DNA of 64,000 nt, taken from positions 1,922,001-1,986,000 of the forward strand of contig OY782758.1 of assembly GCA_963678215.1 (NCBI GenBank), given 5' to 3'. A model generated the notes under the pieces. That model saw only the letters and a program-made list of their open reading frames with translations. It did no database searches and was not told the origin of the DNA. Shown in pieces: positions 8,555-17,772 of the stretch (its first letter is position 1; each line of letters opens with the position of its first letter). This DNA is from Thiobius zoothamnicola (GTDB lineage Bacteria > Pseudomonadota > Gammaproteobacteria > Chromatiales > Chromatiaceae). A program made the position numbers and the translations under genes.

Positions 8555-9538
8555 ATGGCCGATAAATTCTGGAACCGCAAAAGCGGCAAATATAAAGTGA
8601 TCGGCATCGCACCCAGCATCAATAAAACGCAGATCGGCAATGCGGTAGTGCCGGTGCCTTATCCAGTTCAGGAGGAAATGAGCAAAGCCGCGAAGGTATC
8701 AAAGAACGTCAAGGTCAATGGTAAACCGGCCTACCATAAAGGCAGCAATTCCAGCCGTGTGACCGGCGATGGCCCGGGCAAACTCGGCGGCATCGTCTCC
8801 GGCACCGTGGAAGCCAAATCCGAACCTTTGTTGCATTCCTTCACGGTAAAAACCAACAAGAAATTCGTCGTCCGCGAAGGTGATCTGCAAAAAATGCAGG
8901 GCGGCAACACCATCGGCAAGATCACGACCACGGAAAGCGGCTCCACCAGCAAGATCAAGGACAATGGCGAAATCGAGGGAAGCACGATGCCGCCGGATTT
9001 GGAGGTGAAGGGTGTCAGCAAGAAAATACATAAAAAGCCTTCTCGCAAAAAATCCAGTGGTGATCAAAACAAAGGTGCCAGTTCCTCCAAAAACAATAAA
9101 AAAGCAGAGGAAGCCACACCCATGACAAAGGAACGCACGCCTCCAAAACGTGCGCCACACCATCGCAAAGACCTCGGGGATGAATGGTACGATGATAAAA
9201 CCGGGGATCTTAAATGGCCGCCGGACGATGGTTTCGATAAACCACCGGTGAACGATACATTAAAACCCGGTGCGAAGATTGATCGCTATAGCGGCAGAAC
9301 CGGGCTTGATGACCGGGGTAAATTCCTGTCACCGGAAGGGGCGGATTTTGGTTCCCGCGCCGTGCCTTACGACCCGACTACGCAAAAGTACGCTGTGTAT
9401 GAAGTTACAAAACCGATTCCGGTTAAAAGTGGCAAAGCCGCGCCTTGGTTTGGCGAAACCGGCGGAGCAACACAGTACAAGATGGAACAATCCGTTGGCG
9501 ATCTGATAAAGAGTGGCCATCTTAAGCAAATCCAATAA
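8555..9538 (+). CDS. PAAR-like (DUF4150) T6SS effector with C-terminal TNT NAD+ glycohydrolase domain
   Basis: The 327 residues divide into three parts. Residues 1-130 are a PAAR-like DUF4150 domain (IGNAVVPVPYPVQEEM, KGSNSSRVTGDGPGKLGG), predicted to sit on the VgrG tip. Residues about 150-235 form a Lys/Ser/Pro-rich linker. Residues about 236-327 match the TNT fold (tuberculosis necrotizing toxin): LKPGAKIDRYSG, FLSPEGADFGSRAVPYD, YEVTKPIPVKSGKAAPWFG and GGATQYK with the conserved Gln307. TNT toxins hydrolyse NAD+, which would kill recipients by NAD depletion. Its start overlaps the TGA of the +1-frame extension of the DUF2169 gene, and its stop overlaps the first immunity gene. Confidence 0.9.
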   Translation: MADKFWNRKSGKYKVIGIAPSINKTQIGNAVVPVPYPVQEEMSKAAKVSKNVKVNGKPAYHKGSNSSRVTGDGPGKLGGIVSGTVEAKSEPLLHSFTVKTNKKFVVREGDLQKMQGGNTIGKITTTESGSTSKIKDNGEIEGSTMPPDLEVKGVSKKIHKKPSRKKSSGDQNKGASSSKNNKKAEEATPMTKERTPPKRAPHHRKDLGDEWYDDKTGDLKWPPDDGFDKPPVNDTLKPGAKIDRYSGRTGLDDRGKFLSPEGADFGSRAVPYDPTTQKYAVYEVTKPIPVKSGKAAPWFGETGGATQYKMEQSVGDLIKSGHLKQIQ

Positions 9539-9801
9539 TGGTGAACCCAATGAATATCAATGAAATGAAAACCTATCTCGCTTTACATGGCGTTGAAGAC
9601 GGCAGCTTTTATACCCATGGCGGTTTGGGTGGCGGCGAAATTGATGGCATCGAACAAATTGAGGGGAAATGGTTTACTTATTTCAGTGAAAGAGGCTCGA
9701 AGAACGACTACAAAGCATGGGACTCCGAAGCAGAAGCCGTGGCATTCATTGCTCAGCGAGCGGAAGCATTCGCGCGCGAGCTGAATTGCTGGAAAGATTG
9801 A
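9538..9801 (+). CDS. Candidate immunity protein 1 for the TNT effector
   Basis: A small acidic cytosolic-looking protein of 87 residues, with no signal peptide or membrane segment. Its ATG at 9538 overlaps the effector stop (TAATG), the arrangement expected of a toxin-immunity pair; MNINEMK at 9550 is an alternative start. It is a paralogue of the next gene. Both share a G-x-x-Y/F-x-x-GGLG-x-x-I-x-GIE core, an aromatic W-x-x-Y, then D-x-EA-x-A-x-AFI-x-Q-x-A near the C-terminus. I do not recognise a named family; immunity function is inferred from position. Confidence 0.7.
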   Translation: MVNPMNINEMKTYLALHGVEDGSFYTHGGLGGGEIDGIEQIEGKWFTYFSERGSKNDYKAWDSEAEAVAFIAQRAEAFARELNCWKD

Positions 9802-9802
9802 A

Positions 9803-10054
9803 ATGGACATCGAAGCGATCATAAGGGAACTGAATCAACATGGCGTGGCCTATGGAAAGCACTACACCATTGGCGGATTAGGAAACAACATATACGGCAT
9901 CGAAAAAATGGATCGTTTTTGGTATGCGTACAAAACAGAAAACTATAACAGCAAAACGAATTACAACCGTTTCGACCATGAAGCAGACGCCCGTGCGTTC
10001 ATCATCCAAAAAGCAAAATCAGCCGCCCAATCGCTTGGCGTATGGATCGATTGA
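9803..10054 (+). CDS. Candidate immunity protein 2, paralogue of the preceding gene
   Basis: 83 residues, starting one base after the stop of the preceding paralogue, with the same layout: HYTIGGLGNNIYGIEKM, FWYAYKTE, then HEADARAFIIQKA and a C-terminal W-x-D. The two proteins clearly derive from one tandem duplication but have diverged through most positions. Keeping two immunity genes for one effector may broaden protection against allelic toxins of neighbours, or one copy may belong to a lost effector. No membrane segment or signal peptide is visible. Confidence 0.7.
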   Translation: MDIEAIIRELNQHGVAYGKHYTIGGLGNNIYGIEKMDRFWYAYKTENYNSKTNYNRFDHEADARAFIIQKAKSAAQSLGVWID

Positions 10055-10086
10055 AAACTGCGAAAACGTCATGAAAGCCAAAACCC

Positions 10087-13000
10087 ATGGACAATGACCA
10101 AAAACTGCTGGACAGACTGAAGACGAAGGCTGAACAACCCCACCCCTCATCTGATGACCATCCATCACCGCGCCCCACCTTCCCTGTTCGCAGCACCAGG
10201 CCCAGTGCTGCCGAAGCCTCGGGCGTGTTGGGATCACGCACAGATGCTGGCATTCTGCTCCACAGCGGCCAACGCCTCCACATCTTCAAGCACCAGGACA
10301 TCGTACTCGAAGGCGCGCTGGATATTGAACTCCACCTCATCTACCTCTCCGACCAGCACTATCGCGGCTACTTCGGCTATGGCCGCCGCTTCCGCTACGA
10401 ACAACACTTACGTCCGCTGGACGGGGCCGCCGACACCTGGCGGCTGTATCTGCACGATGGCCGTGAATTCGACTTCACCGAAACCCCCGACGGCTTCCTC
10501 AACCCCGGCGACTGCCCCGCCGAGGTATTCCGCCAGGACCCCGACACCCTCGTCCTCGACTACTTCGATGACCGCCCACGCGAGACCTATCAAAACGGCA
10601 ACCTGATTCTGCTGGAAGACCGCAACGGCAACGCCCTGAGGCTCACCCATCGCCCCGACAACGGCCTGACCCATATCGAAAGCAACAGCGGCACCTCTAT
10701 CGACCTGCACTACAACGCCCAAAATCGCGTCGAGACGCTGGAAGACCACAGCGAACGGCGCTGGCATTACCGCTACGACGCGCACGACAACCTCATCGCC
10801 ATCGTCGATCCTCTGGGCGAACTGGTCGAACGCTACGACTATCGTGAATTTGACCGCCCCAACGAACCCCACAACCACCTGCTCGACACCATCACCGACG
10901 CCAGCGGTCATGCCTGGCTGGCAGCCGAATACGATGCTGAGGGTCGGGTTATCGCTTGCCGCGAAGGGGCCGAACGCAACCGTTACCACACCGTCCAACA
11001 CCAGCTGATCGAAAAAACCGATGCACAAGGCGGGGTCACGATCTACAGCCTCGACGCCCACGGCCTGATCATTGCCATCACCCACCCCGACGGGCGTTAC
11101 CAACGCGAAGACTACGACCCCAACACCCGCATCGCCCACATCACCGACGGCGATCATCGCTACGAACAGCACTACGACGAACGCCACCGCCTGTTACGGG
11201 TCGATCATGGCCTTGGCGAGCGCGAGGAATACGGCTACGCAGGCGATAACCCTGAACCGATCCAGATCACCAAGAACGGCCAGACCACCACCCACACTTA
11301 CGATGACTGTTACAACCGGCTGAGCACCACCGCCCCGGACGGCAGCGCCGAACACTACGCTTGGGATGAACGCGGCAACCTCATCGCCCATACCGACGGC
11401 GAAGGCCACACCACCGCCTTCGCCTACAATGAACAAGACCGGGTCATCGTCGTCACGGATCCCGAAGGCCACCGTCACCAGTTCGACTACAACGCCCAAG
11501 GCCAACCCAGTGCTCATACCGATCCGTTAGGGCACACCGAGACCTTCGCCTATGACCGGCTTGGTCGCCCCACCGGTCACACCAACGCCCTGGATCAAAC
11601 CACCCATGTGTACTACACCGCCACCGGGCGGGTGCGTGAACTGATTGATCCCGATGGTGAACGCACCGAATGGGCCTACAACACGCAAGGTCAATTGACG
11701 GAACAGCGTCGCCCCGGCGGTCATCGCCAACGCTACCATTACAACGACCACGGCCTGATCGACGCCATCCAGCGGGCCGACGGCAGCGAACTGCACATCG
11801 CCTACAACGCGCAACAGCGCATCACCGAACTCACCGCCTGGCCCGATCCTGAGGCCGAGAATCCGGCAGGCCAACGTCAGATCTACCGTTACAACAACAG
11901 CGGTCAGTTAATTGAAGCACGCAACGGCGAACACCACCTGCAACAGGACTACGCCGATCAGGGCCGACTCACCACCAGCACCCAGGACGGCATCGATCTG
12001 GATACTTGGCACACCACCGACGGCGAACACCTGGGCGGCATCGCCCTACTGGGGCAATCCTGGCACTACCAGCACGACGACGCCGGGCGCATCGAAGCCC
12101 TGCTGCACGGCGCCCACCAACTGCAACAACAACACAACGCCAACGGCCAGGCCACCGAACGCCGCTACCCCAACGGTCTGATTGAGCACTACACCTACAC
12201 CGATGGCGGCCAACTGGACAGCATTCAGGAGGCGGAGGAAAAACTGCCACCGCTTGAGTATCAGCACAACCCGTTAGGGCAGATCGAACGCTGCAACGAC
12301 AGCGAATACCACTATGACCCCCTGGGCCAACTCGTCCAGAGCAGTGAACGGCCCTACCACTACAACGCCGCCGGCAATCCGACCGATAACGAACAGAGTT
12401 ACGACGCCCAAAACCGACTGCTCAGCGATGCCCAATACCATTACCGCTATGATGGGCGCGGCAATCTGATCGAAAAACAACATAAAGAGACCCAGGCCAC
12501 CACGGAATATGTCTGGAACCTGTTCGACCAGCTCACCGAAGTGATCCATACGGATGCGGACAGCAACGTCGAACGCCTGCGCTTCGAATACGACGCCCTC
12601 AACCGCCGGGTGCAAAAAAGCCATACCCAAGATGGCGAAACCACCAGTCACCGTTACCTCTATCAAGGCCACAACCTCGTCGCTATCCTGGATGAGAAAA
12701 ACAATCTGCTGGCCACGATTCTGCATGACCAGGGCATCGACCAACCTCTGGCCATCATCACCCATGGTCATGACCCAAAACCACTGAGTCAGGCGCAACA
12801 GGCGGGTTGGGATGAACTTAGTGAAGATGATCAGAAATCGCTGGCGCAACAGCAAACCGAACGGCGTTATTACTATCACCGCAATCATCAAGGCTCCATC
12901 ACCGCGCTGAGTGATGAACAAGGCAACCTCGTCGAGCGATTCGAATACGATGCCTTTGGCAATATCACTCAACATGAAAAGACCGAAGAGACCCTCAATC

Positions 13001-16000
13001 CGTTTGCTTACACGGGCAGAGAGTTCGATCGGCCCGATCTGTACTACTACCGCGCTCGGTATTACGACCCCACCCAGCGGCGATTTATCAGCCCCGATCC
13101 AATTGAGTTACTGAGCGGGGACTTCAACTTTTATCGGTATGTGGGAAACAATCCACTCAACCGCAGGGATCCCTTTGGCTACAAAGGAAACAGTTCCACA
13201 TTCAAGCCCAGCGCCCTATCCGGCCAAAGCTTCCTCCAAAACATTTCCCCTGCGATCGGCAACTTGGCGACGGGACAGGGCGTCCAGCCGATCGACGTTG
13301 TCAATGCGTTAGTGCCGTTCTCAGGGCTGATGAACATTGAAGACAGCGCCCAAGCCATCGTGGACGGCATACAGGAAAACTGGGTCGAGATGAGCATCGA
13401 CCTGCTCATGGAAATCCTCGACAAAATCTTCGGCGGGGAATCGCCTGAACCCGCAGACAACAAAAAAAAGGCCGGCGGCAGCGGTTCAGATGGCACGGTG
13501 AGCAAAGGGAAACCCAAAGAATGTGAGGAATGTAAAAAGAACAAACAAACTTCCAGCAATCCGGTCATCTTCACCGGCGGAAAGATTCTCGGAGACGAAA
13601 AGGAACTCGATTTCTCCATCAACGCGCCCATGCCCCTGGTCTGGCAACGCAACTACGACTCACAAAACCCCCGCGTAGGCTTATTGGGCCAAGGCTGGAC
13701 GCTGCTCTCGGACAGCCACCTGCGCATCGAACCGGATCAGATCATCTTCGCCGAACCCAACGGACGCGGCCTCGTATTCGAGGTTTTGGACATTGGCGAA
13801 AGCGACACCTGGGCGCTGGAGCAACTCACCCTCTCTCGTCCCGAAGAAGAGCTTTACCAAGTCAGCACTGGCGACGGCGCCGTGTTGCACTTCGTCCCCA
13901 GTCAGATCGCCGGGCGCTACCAACTCAAACGCATCGCCGACCGCAATGGCAACGGCCTGCGTTATCTCTACAACTACTTCGAGGAAGACGGCCACGAAGA
14001 CCGCCTCACCCACATCGTCACCGATGATGCCCGTGTCTTCGCGTTACGTTATCTGGATCATCCCACGCATGTTCGTTTGGCTGGCGTGGATGAATGGCGT
14101 TGGGTGGAAAATCAGGATCGTAACGGCCCGCCTTCGATCGTCGAGGCCTGGGTCAACTATCGTTATGACCTGCACGGTGACTTGGTCGAAGTCAAAAACC
14201 ATACCGGACGCATCACCCGCCAGTTCGACTACAAAAACCATATGCTGGTCGCGCACAAAGTGCCGGAAGGCCTGGAAAGCTTTTACGAATACGACCGTTA
14301 CGTCCCCGAAGGCAAGGTGCTCCACAGTTGGAGCAACACCGGCAAATCCTGGACCTTCGAGTACCTGACTGGTCAAACCGTCGTCACCGACCACGAAGGC
14401 CGCCAGACCACGTATGACTTCGACCAGGACGAATATCTGACCGGCACCACCGATGCGCTCGGTCAATCCCTGATCAAGGAACTGGACAACGGCGGCCTGC
14501 CGGAAAAGATCATCAACGAAGCCGGACAGGAGAAACAGTTCTACTACGACAGCCGGGGCAACCCGATCCTGATCAAAGACTTCGACGGCACGACCCTGCA
14601 CGTCAGCTACCACGACGATTTCAACCAACCGGTGGAAATCAGCGACGATCTGGATCACACCACCACCTTCGCCTATGACGACAAAGGCAATCTGATTGAG
14701 GAAACCGCCGCCGATGGCGGTGTCACCGCCTACGAATACGACGAACGCGGTTTGCCTATCGTCATCACCGACGCTAAGGGCGGCCAGAACCAACTGCACT
14801 ACGATGCCGCCGGCAACCTGATCGAACGCACCGATTGCTCCGGTCAAACCACCCGGTACGCTTATGACCGCCACAGCAATTTAACGGCGATCACCGATGC
14901 GCTCGGCCAACAAACCCAATACCGCTACGACCGCGAACATCGCCTGATCGCCGTCCACTACCCGGATGACAGTACCGAGCAATTTGCCTACAACACCCAA
15001 GGTCAATTGATCCGCTATACCGATCCCAAAGGCCATGCAACGGATTATGAGTTGGATCTGGAAGGCAGGCCGGTCAAACGCACCAATGCCCTTGGTGGTG
15101 AGCTTGAGTACCGCTATGACGCGCATGGCCGATTGAGCCAACTGATCAACGAGAATAAAGCCACCTACCGTTTCTCCTATGATCCTTTGGATCGGCTGAT
15201 TGAGGAACAGGGTTTGGACGGCTTAACCACCCGCTACCACTACGACCCGGTCGGCAATGTCACCGAGAAACACGAAAACGCGACAGCCCAGAATCCCCGC
15301 ATCACGGCATTCGAGCGGGATCAAGATGGACGGCTGCTCAAGAAGCACATCCAGCATGGCGATCAAGAGAGCGAGACTGAATACCAGTACGACGAATTGG
15401 GTCAACTGATCCAGGCCGAGAACGCCCAGGCCAAAGTCGAATTGCGCTATGACCCTCTGGGCCGTTTGCTTAGCGAAAACACCGAAACTCCGGCAGGTCG
15501 GCAGAGCCAGCTCAGTCACGCATACGATCTACTGGGCAACCGCACCAAAACCCAATTGCCCAATGGCAAAGCCCTCAACTGGCTTTACTACGGTTCCGGC
15601 CATTTGCACCAGATCAACCTGGATGGTCAGGTCATCAGCGATTACGAACGCGACGCCCTGCATCGGGAAGTCCAGCGCACCCAAGGGAACTTGCACAGCA
15701 GCACGCTCTACGACCCCTTAGGGCGTATTCTCCAGCAACAAACCCTACGCAAGGCGCAACGACAGGATCAGGATGCCGCCGCACCCAGTCTGAATCAGCA
15801 GAATCCAAACCCGATCCAGTTCCAGCGTAACTACCGTTACGACAAAGCGGGGGAATTGAGCCAGATTGATGATCTGAGAAATGGCATCACGAATTACCAC
15901 TACGATGCGATAGGCAGAATCACTCAGGCTGAGCAGAAAGACCAAACCGAACGCTTCGCTTTTGATCCTGCGCATAACTTGATCAGCGAGGAGCAACATC

Positions 16001-17115
16001 AAGCGGGCGGCTATATCAAAGACAATCGCCTGAAGGTCTATCAGGACAAGCGCTACGATTACGACGACTTCGGTAATCTAACTGAGAAGAGAGTCGGCAA
16101 GCATACACAGATGCAGTTCCGGTACGATCTGGAGCATCAGATGACTGAGGCCGAAGTCACCCGGAACGATGCCAGCCAGACATTCCAATATGCCTATGAT
16201 CCGTTTGGACGACGGATCGCCAAGACGGATGTTTTTGGAACAACGCACTTCACTTGGGATGGGAATCGGCTATTAACTGAACAACGTGGGGAAAAGACCA
16301 AAACCTATGTGTATGAGCAGGATGGCTTTGTTCCTGTCGCGCAACTGGATAATGACAGTATCCAGTACTATCACACCGACCATCTCGGTACGCCCAGAGA
16401 GTTGACCAACCCTGAAGGTGAAATCATCTGGGAAACGACCTATATCACTTGGGGTAATACAGTTCAGAAAAGTTGGCAACCTAAATACACTCAAGCTAGC
16501 GGCGAGTTACAAGATCAGCCACTGAGATTTCAGGGGCAATATTCTGATGCGGAAACCGGTCTACATTATAATCGGTTCCGGTATTATGATCCCGATGTCG
16601 GGCGGTTTATAACTCAGGATCCGATTGGGCTGTTGGGGGGCGATAATTTTTATCAGTATGCGCCCAATGCGAGTGGGTGGGTTGATCCGCTTGGACTTAG
16701 TTTTCTTAAAAATATTAAATCTTTTTTTAAGTTTGGCAAACTTACCTCCTCTTTTTCCTCTACTCTCGATAGGATCGACAATCCTTGCTCTCTTATCACA
16801 AAGAGTGTACCCGAGCGTGGGTATCACAAGGAGAAGTATGCGAATAAACCGGTTAAACCTGAAGATGCAACTGACAAGTGGGATGAGTTCTTAGATCCAG
16901 GACCTCATAGCAATAAGCACCCGCGTACAGGCCTGGTCGACCCAGACCGAATAGTGTCAGCTGATGGCAAGCGCAGTATTCGATATGGCTCCCATGAAAT
17001 GAATAGTAAGCCGGCCAAGCATCATTACCATGAGGAAACTTGGACTTATGATTCAAAAAATAACGTAATGAACGTGGACAATACAGTTGTTCGTGTGCCC
17101 TTACCGAAGGAGTGA
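10087..17115 (+). CDS. Double-core RHS/YD-repeat polymorphic toxin
   Basis: 2342 residues, with YD repeats (xxYDxxGRLxxxT type) forming the shell that encloses a C-terminal toxin. Unusually it has two complete RHS core ends. The first core ends at RYYDPTQRRFISPDPIELL with DPFGY at 1028-1032. A ~130-residue linker with a CEEC cluster follows. A fresh RHS N-terminal module starts at residue 1158 (NPVIFTGGKILGDEKELDFS, PMPLVWQRNYDS). The second core ends FITQDPIGLLGGDNFYQYAP with DPLGL at 2200-2204, where autoproteolysis normally occurs. The released C-terminal ~140 residues carry an HHYHEE cluster (2312-2317) and FLDPGPHSN; I do not recognise the toxin family. No PAAR domain is present, so delivery probably uses the island's DUF2169/PAAR-like proteins. 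Confidence 0.9.
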   Translation: MDNDQKLLDRLKTKAEQPHPSSDDHPSPRPTFPVRSTRPSAAEASGVLGSRTDAGILLHSGQRLHIFKHQDIVLEGALDIELHLIYLSDQHYRGYFGYGRRFRYEQHLRPLDGAADTWRLYLHDGREFDFTETPDGFLNPGDCPAEVFRQDPDTLVLDYFDDRPRETYQNGNLILLEDRNGNALRLTHRPDNGLTHIESNSGTSIDLHYNAQNRVETLEDHSERRWHYRYDAHDNLIAIVDPLGELVERYDYREFDRPNEPHNHLLDTITDASGHAWLAAEYDAEGRVIACREGAERNRYHTVQHQLIEKTDAQGGVTIYSLDAHGLIIAITHPDGRYQREDYDPNTRIAHITDGDHRYEQHYDERHRLLRVDHGLGEREEYGYAGDNPEPIQITKNGQTTTHTYDDCYNRLSTTAPDGSAEHYAWDERGNLIAHTDGEGHTTAFAYNEQDRVIVVTDPEGHRHQFDYNAQGQPSAHTDPLGHTETFAYDRLGRPTGHTNALDQTTHVYYTATGRVRELIDPDGERTEWAYNTQGQLTEQRRPGGHRQRYHYNDHGLIDAIQRADGSELHIAYNAQQRITELTAWPDPEAENPAGQRQIYRYNNSGQLIEARNGEHHLQQDYADQGRLTTSTQDGIDLDTWHTTDGEHLGGIALLGQSWHYQHDDAGRIEALLHGAHQLQQQHNANGQATERRYPNGLIEHYTYTDGGQLDSIQEAEEKLPPLEYQHNPLGQIERCNDSEYHYDPLGQLVQSSERPYHYNAAGNPTDNEQSYDAQNRLLSDAQYHYRYDGRGNLIEKQHKETQATTEYVWNLFDQLTEVIHTDADSNVERLRFEYDALNRRVQKSHTQDGETTSHRYLYQGHNLVAILDEKNNLLATILHDQGIDQPLAIITHGHDPKPLSQAQQAGWDELSEDDQKSLAQQQTERRYYYHRNHQGSITALSDEQGNLVERFEYDAFGNITQHEKTEETLNPFAYTGREFDRPDLYYYRARYYDPTQRRFISPDPIELLSGDFNFYRYVGNNPLNRRDPFGYKGNSSTFKPSALSGQSFLQNISPAIGNLATGQGVQPIDVVNALVPFSGLMNIEDSAQAIVDGIQENWVEMSIDLLMEILDKIFGGESPEPADNKKKAGGSGSDGTVSKGKPKECEECKKNKQTSSNPVIFTGGKILGDEKELDFSINAPMPLVWQRNYDSQNPRVGLLGQGWTLLSDSHLRIEPDQIIFAEPNGRGLVFEVLDIGESDTWALEQLTLSRPEEELYQVSTGDGAVLHFVPSQIAGRYQLKRIADRNGNGLRYLYNYFEEDGHEDRLTHIVTDDARVFALRYLDHPTHVRLAGVDEWRWVENQDRNGPPSIVEAWVNYRYDLHGDLVEVKNHTGRITRQFDYKNHMLVAHKVPEGLESFYEYDRYVPEGKVLHSWSNTGKSWTFEYLTGQTVVTDHEGRQTTYDFDQDEYLTGTTDALGQSLIKELDNGGLPEKIINEAGQEKQFYYDSRGNPILIKDFDGTTLHVSYHDDFNQPVEISDDLDHTTTFAYDDKGNLIEETAADGGVTAYEYDERGLPIVITDAKGGQNQLHYDAAGNLIERTDCSGQTTRYAYDRHSNLTAITDALGQQTQYRYDREHRLIAVHYPDDSTEQFAYNTQGQLIRYTDPKGHATDYELDLEGRPVKRTNALGGELEYRYDAHGRLSQLINENKATYRFSYDPLDRLIEEQGLDGLTTRYHYDPVGNVTEKHENATAQNPRITAFERDQDGRLLKKHIQHGDQESETEYQYDELGQLIQAENAQAKVELRYDPLGRLLSENTETPAGRQSQLSHAYDLLGNRTKTQLPNGKALNWLYYGSGHLHQINLDGQVISDYERDALHREVQRTQGNLHSSTLYDPLGRILQQQTLRKAQRQDQDAAAPSLNQQNPNPIQFQRNYRYDKAGELSQIDDLRNGITNYHYDAIGRITQAEQKDQTERFAFDPAHNLISEEQHQAGGYIKDNRLKVYQDKRYDYDDFGNLTEKRVGKHTQMQFRYDLEHQMTEAEVTRNDASQTFQYAYDPFGRRIAKTDVFGTTHFTWDGNRLLTEQRGEKTKTYVYEQDGFVPVAQLDNDSIQYYHTDHLGTPRELTNPEGEIIWETTYITWGNTVQKSWQPKYTQASGELQDQPLRFQGQYSDAETGLHYNRFRYYDPDVGRFITQDPIGLLGGDNFYQYAPNASGWVDPLGLSFLKNIKSFFKFGKLTSSFSSTLDRIDNPCSLITKSVPERGYHKEKYANKPVKPEDATDKWDEFLDPGPHSNKHPRTGLVDPDRIVSADGKRSIRYGSHEMNSKPAKHHYHEETWTYDSKNNVMNVDNTVVRVPLPKE

Positions 17116-17117
17116 TC

Positions 17118-17501
17118 ATGAAAATCAAAGTCGAAAGAATGGATGATGATCCTAATGGAGTTCATATCGACTTTTCATCGGAGTATGGAACATCGACTGC
17201 GCTATGGGTTGGCGAAAAGCCAACTCTTGGGGCGATTTATGATGTTGAGCTAGAAATTGATGATGATCTTGTTTGGGGTGAAAGTATTTCTACAACCACA
17301 AATAACAGGACTACGATAGGACTCGAAGAAGGTATGTTTATAGTTGTTGGATCAGTCATAAATCTTGAGGAAGATGGTTGCCTTTCAATAGCTGTGGGTG
17401 ACAGCGTAATTTTGCTAGATGTTGTAAATGTTCCGGGGGACGTTTCCGGATTAGTCGAGTGCCGTGCTTCGAGTGTGAAAGTCTACTCCACAAATTTGTA
17501 A
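17118..17501 (+). CDS. Candidate immunity protein for the RHS C-terminal toxin
   Basis: A 127-residue, strongly acidic, beta-rich-looking protein without signal peptide or membrane segment. The ATG at 17118 is preferred because AAGGAG (17107-17112) sits five bases upstream; a GTG at 17112 in the same frame overlaps the RHS stop and would add two residues. Position directly behind the toxin tip is the classical RHS immunity location. Its base use is more A/T-rich than the RHS core and resembles the toxin-tip segment from about 16.7 kb. This suggests that tip and immunity gene were exchanged together. Confidence 0.7.
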   Translation: MKIKVERMDDDPNGVHIDFSSEYGTSTALWVGEKPTLGAIYDVELEIDDDLVWGESISTTTNNRTTIGLEEGMFIVVGSVINLEEDGCLSIAVGDSVILLDVVNVPGDVSGLVECRASSVKVYSTNL

Positions 17502-17546
17502 CGCAGTAACGCCGCAAAGAGTTTACCGGCACCAAAAGCCCGCATA

Positions 17547-17573
17547 GGGCGGGAAAGCGAAGCGCATCCCGCC
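17547..17573. repeat. GGCGGGA...TCCCGCC palindrome downstream of the RHS immunity gene
   Basis: Stems 17548-17554 and 17567-17573 are exact complements around a 12-nt loop (AAGCGAAGCGCA). It lies 46 bp after the immunity stop, and only TTTC follows, so it is either a weak terminator or an extragenic palindrome. The rest of 17502-17772 shows no gene. Confidence 0.5.
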
Positions 17574-17772
17574 TTTCAAGTTCGGACGAAACTCCGCCAA
17601 ACGCCCCCTCAAGTTTGACACCCTCTCAAATTAATTCGTCCGGTTTGGGGTGACGAGTAAACCTTTGTAAGGATAGTGCCACCAGCGCACGCCGTATATT
17701 AATGGCATCTTGATTTCTTCTGTATACTTGCCTTCGCGCCTTCTGACTCAGCCCGCTAACAGTCATGTGACG

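Noticed and set aside
10408..15519. Many long minus-strand frames opposite the RHS gene
   Set aside because: They are antisense shadows caused by the biased codons of YD repeats; no starts or families support them.
4928..17501. A complete T6SS apparatus
   Set aside because: Only hcp, vgrG, adaptor, effector and immunity genes are present; no tssB/C, tssE-G, tssJ-M or clpV genes occur in the window.
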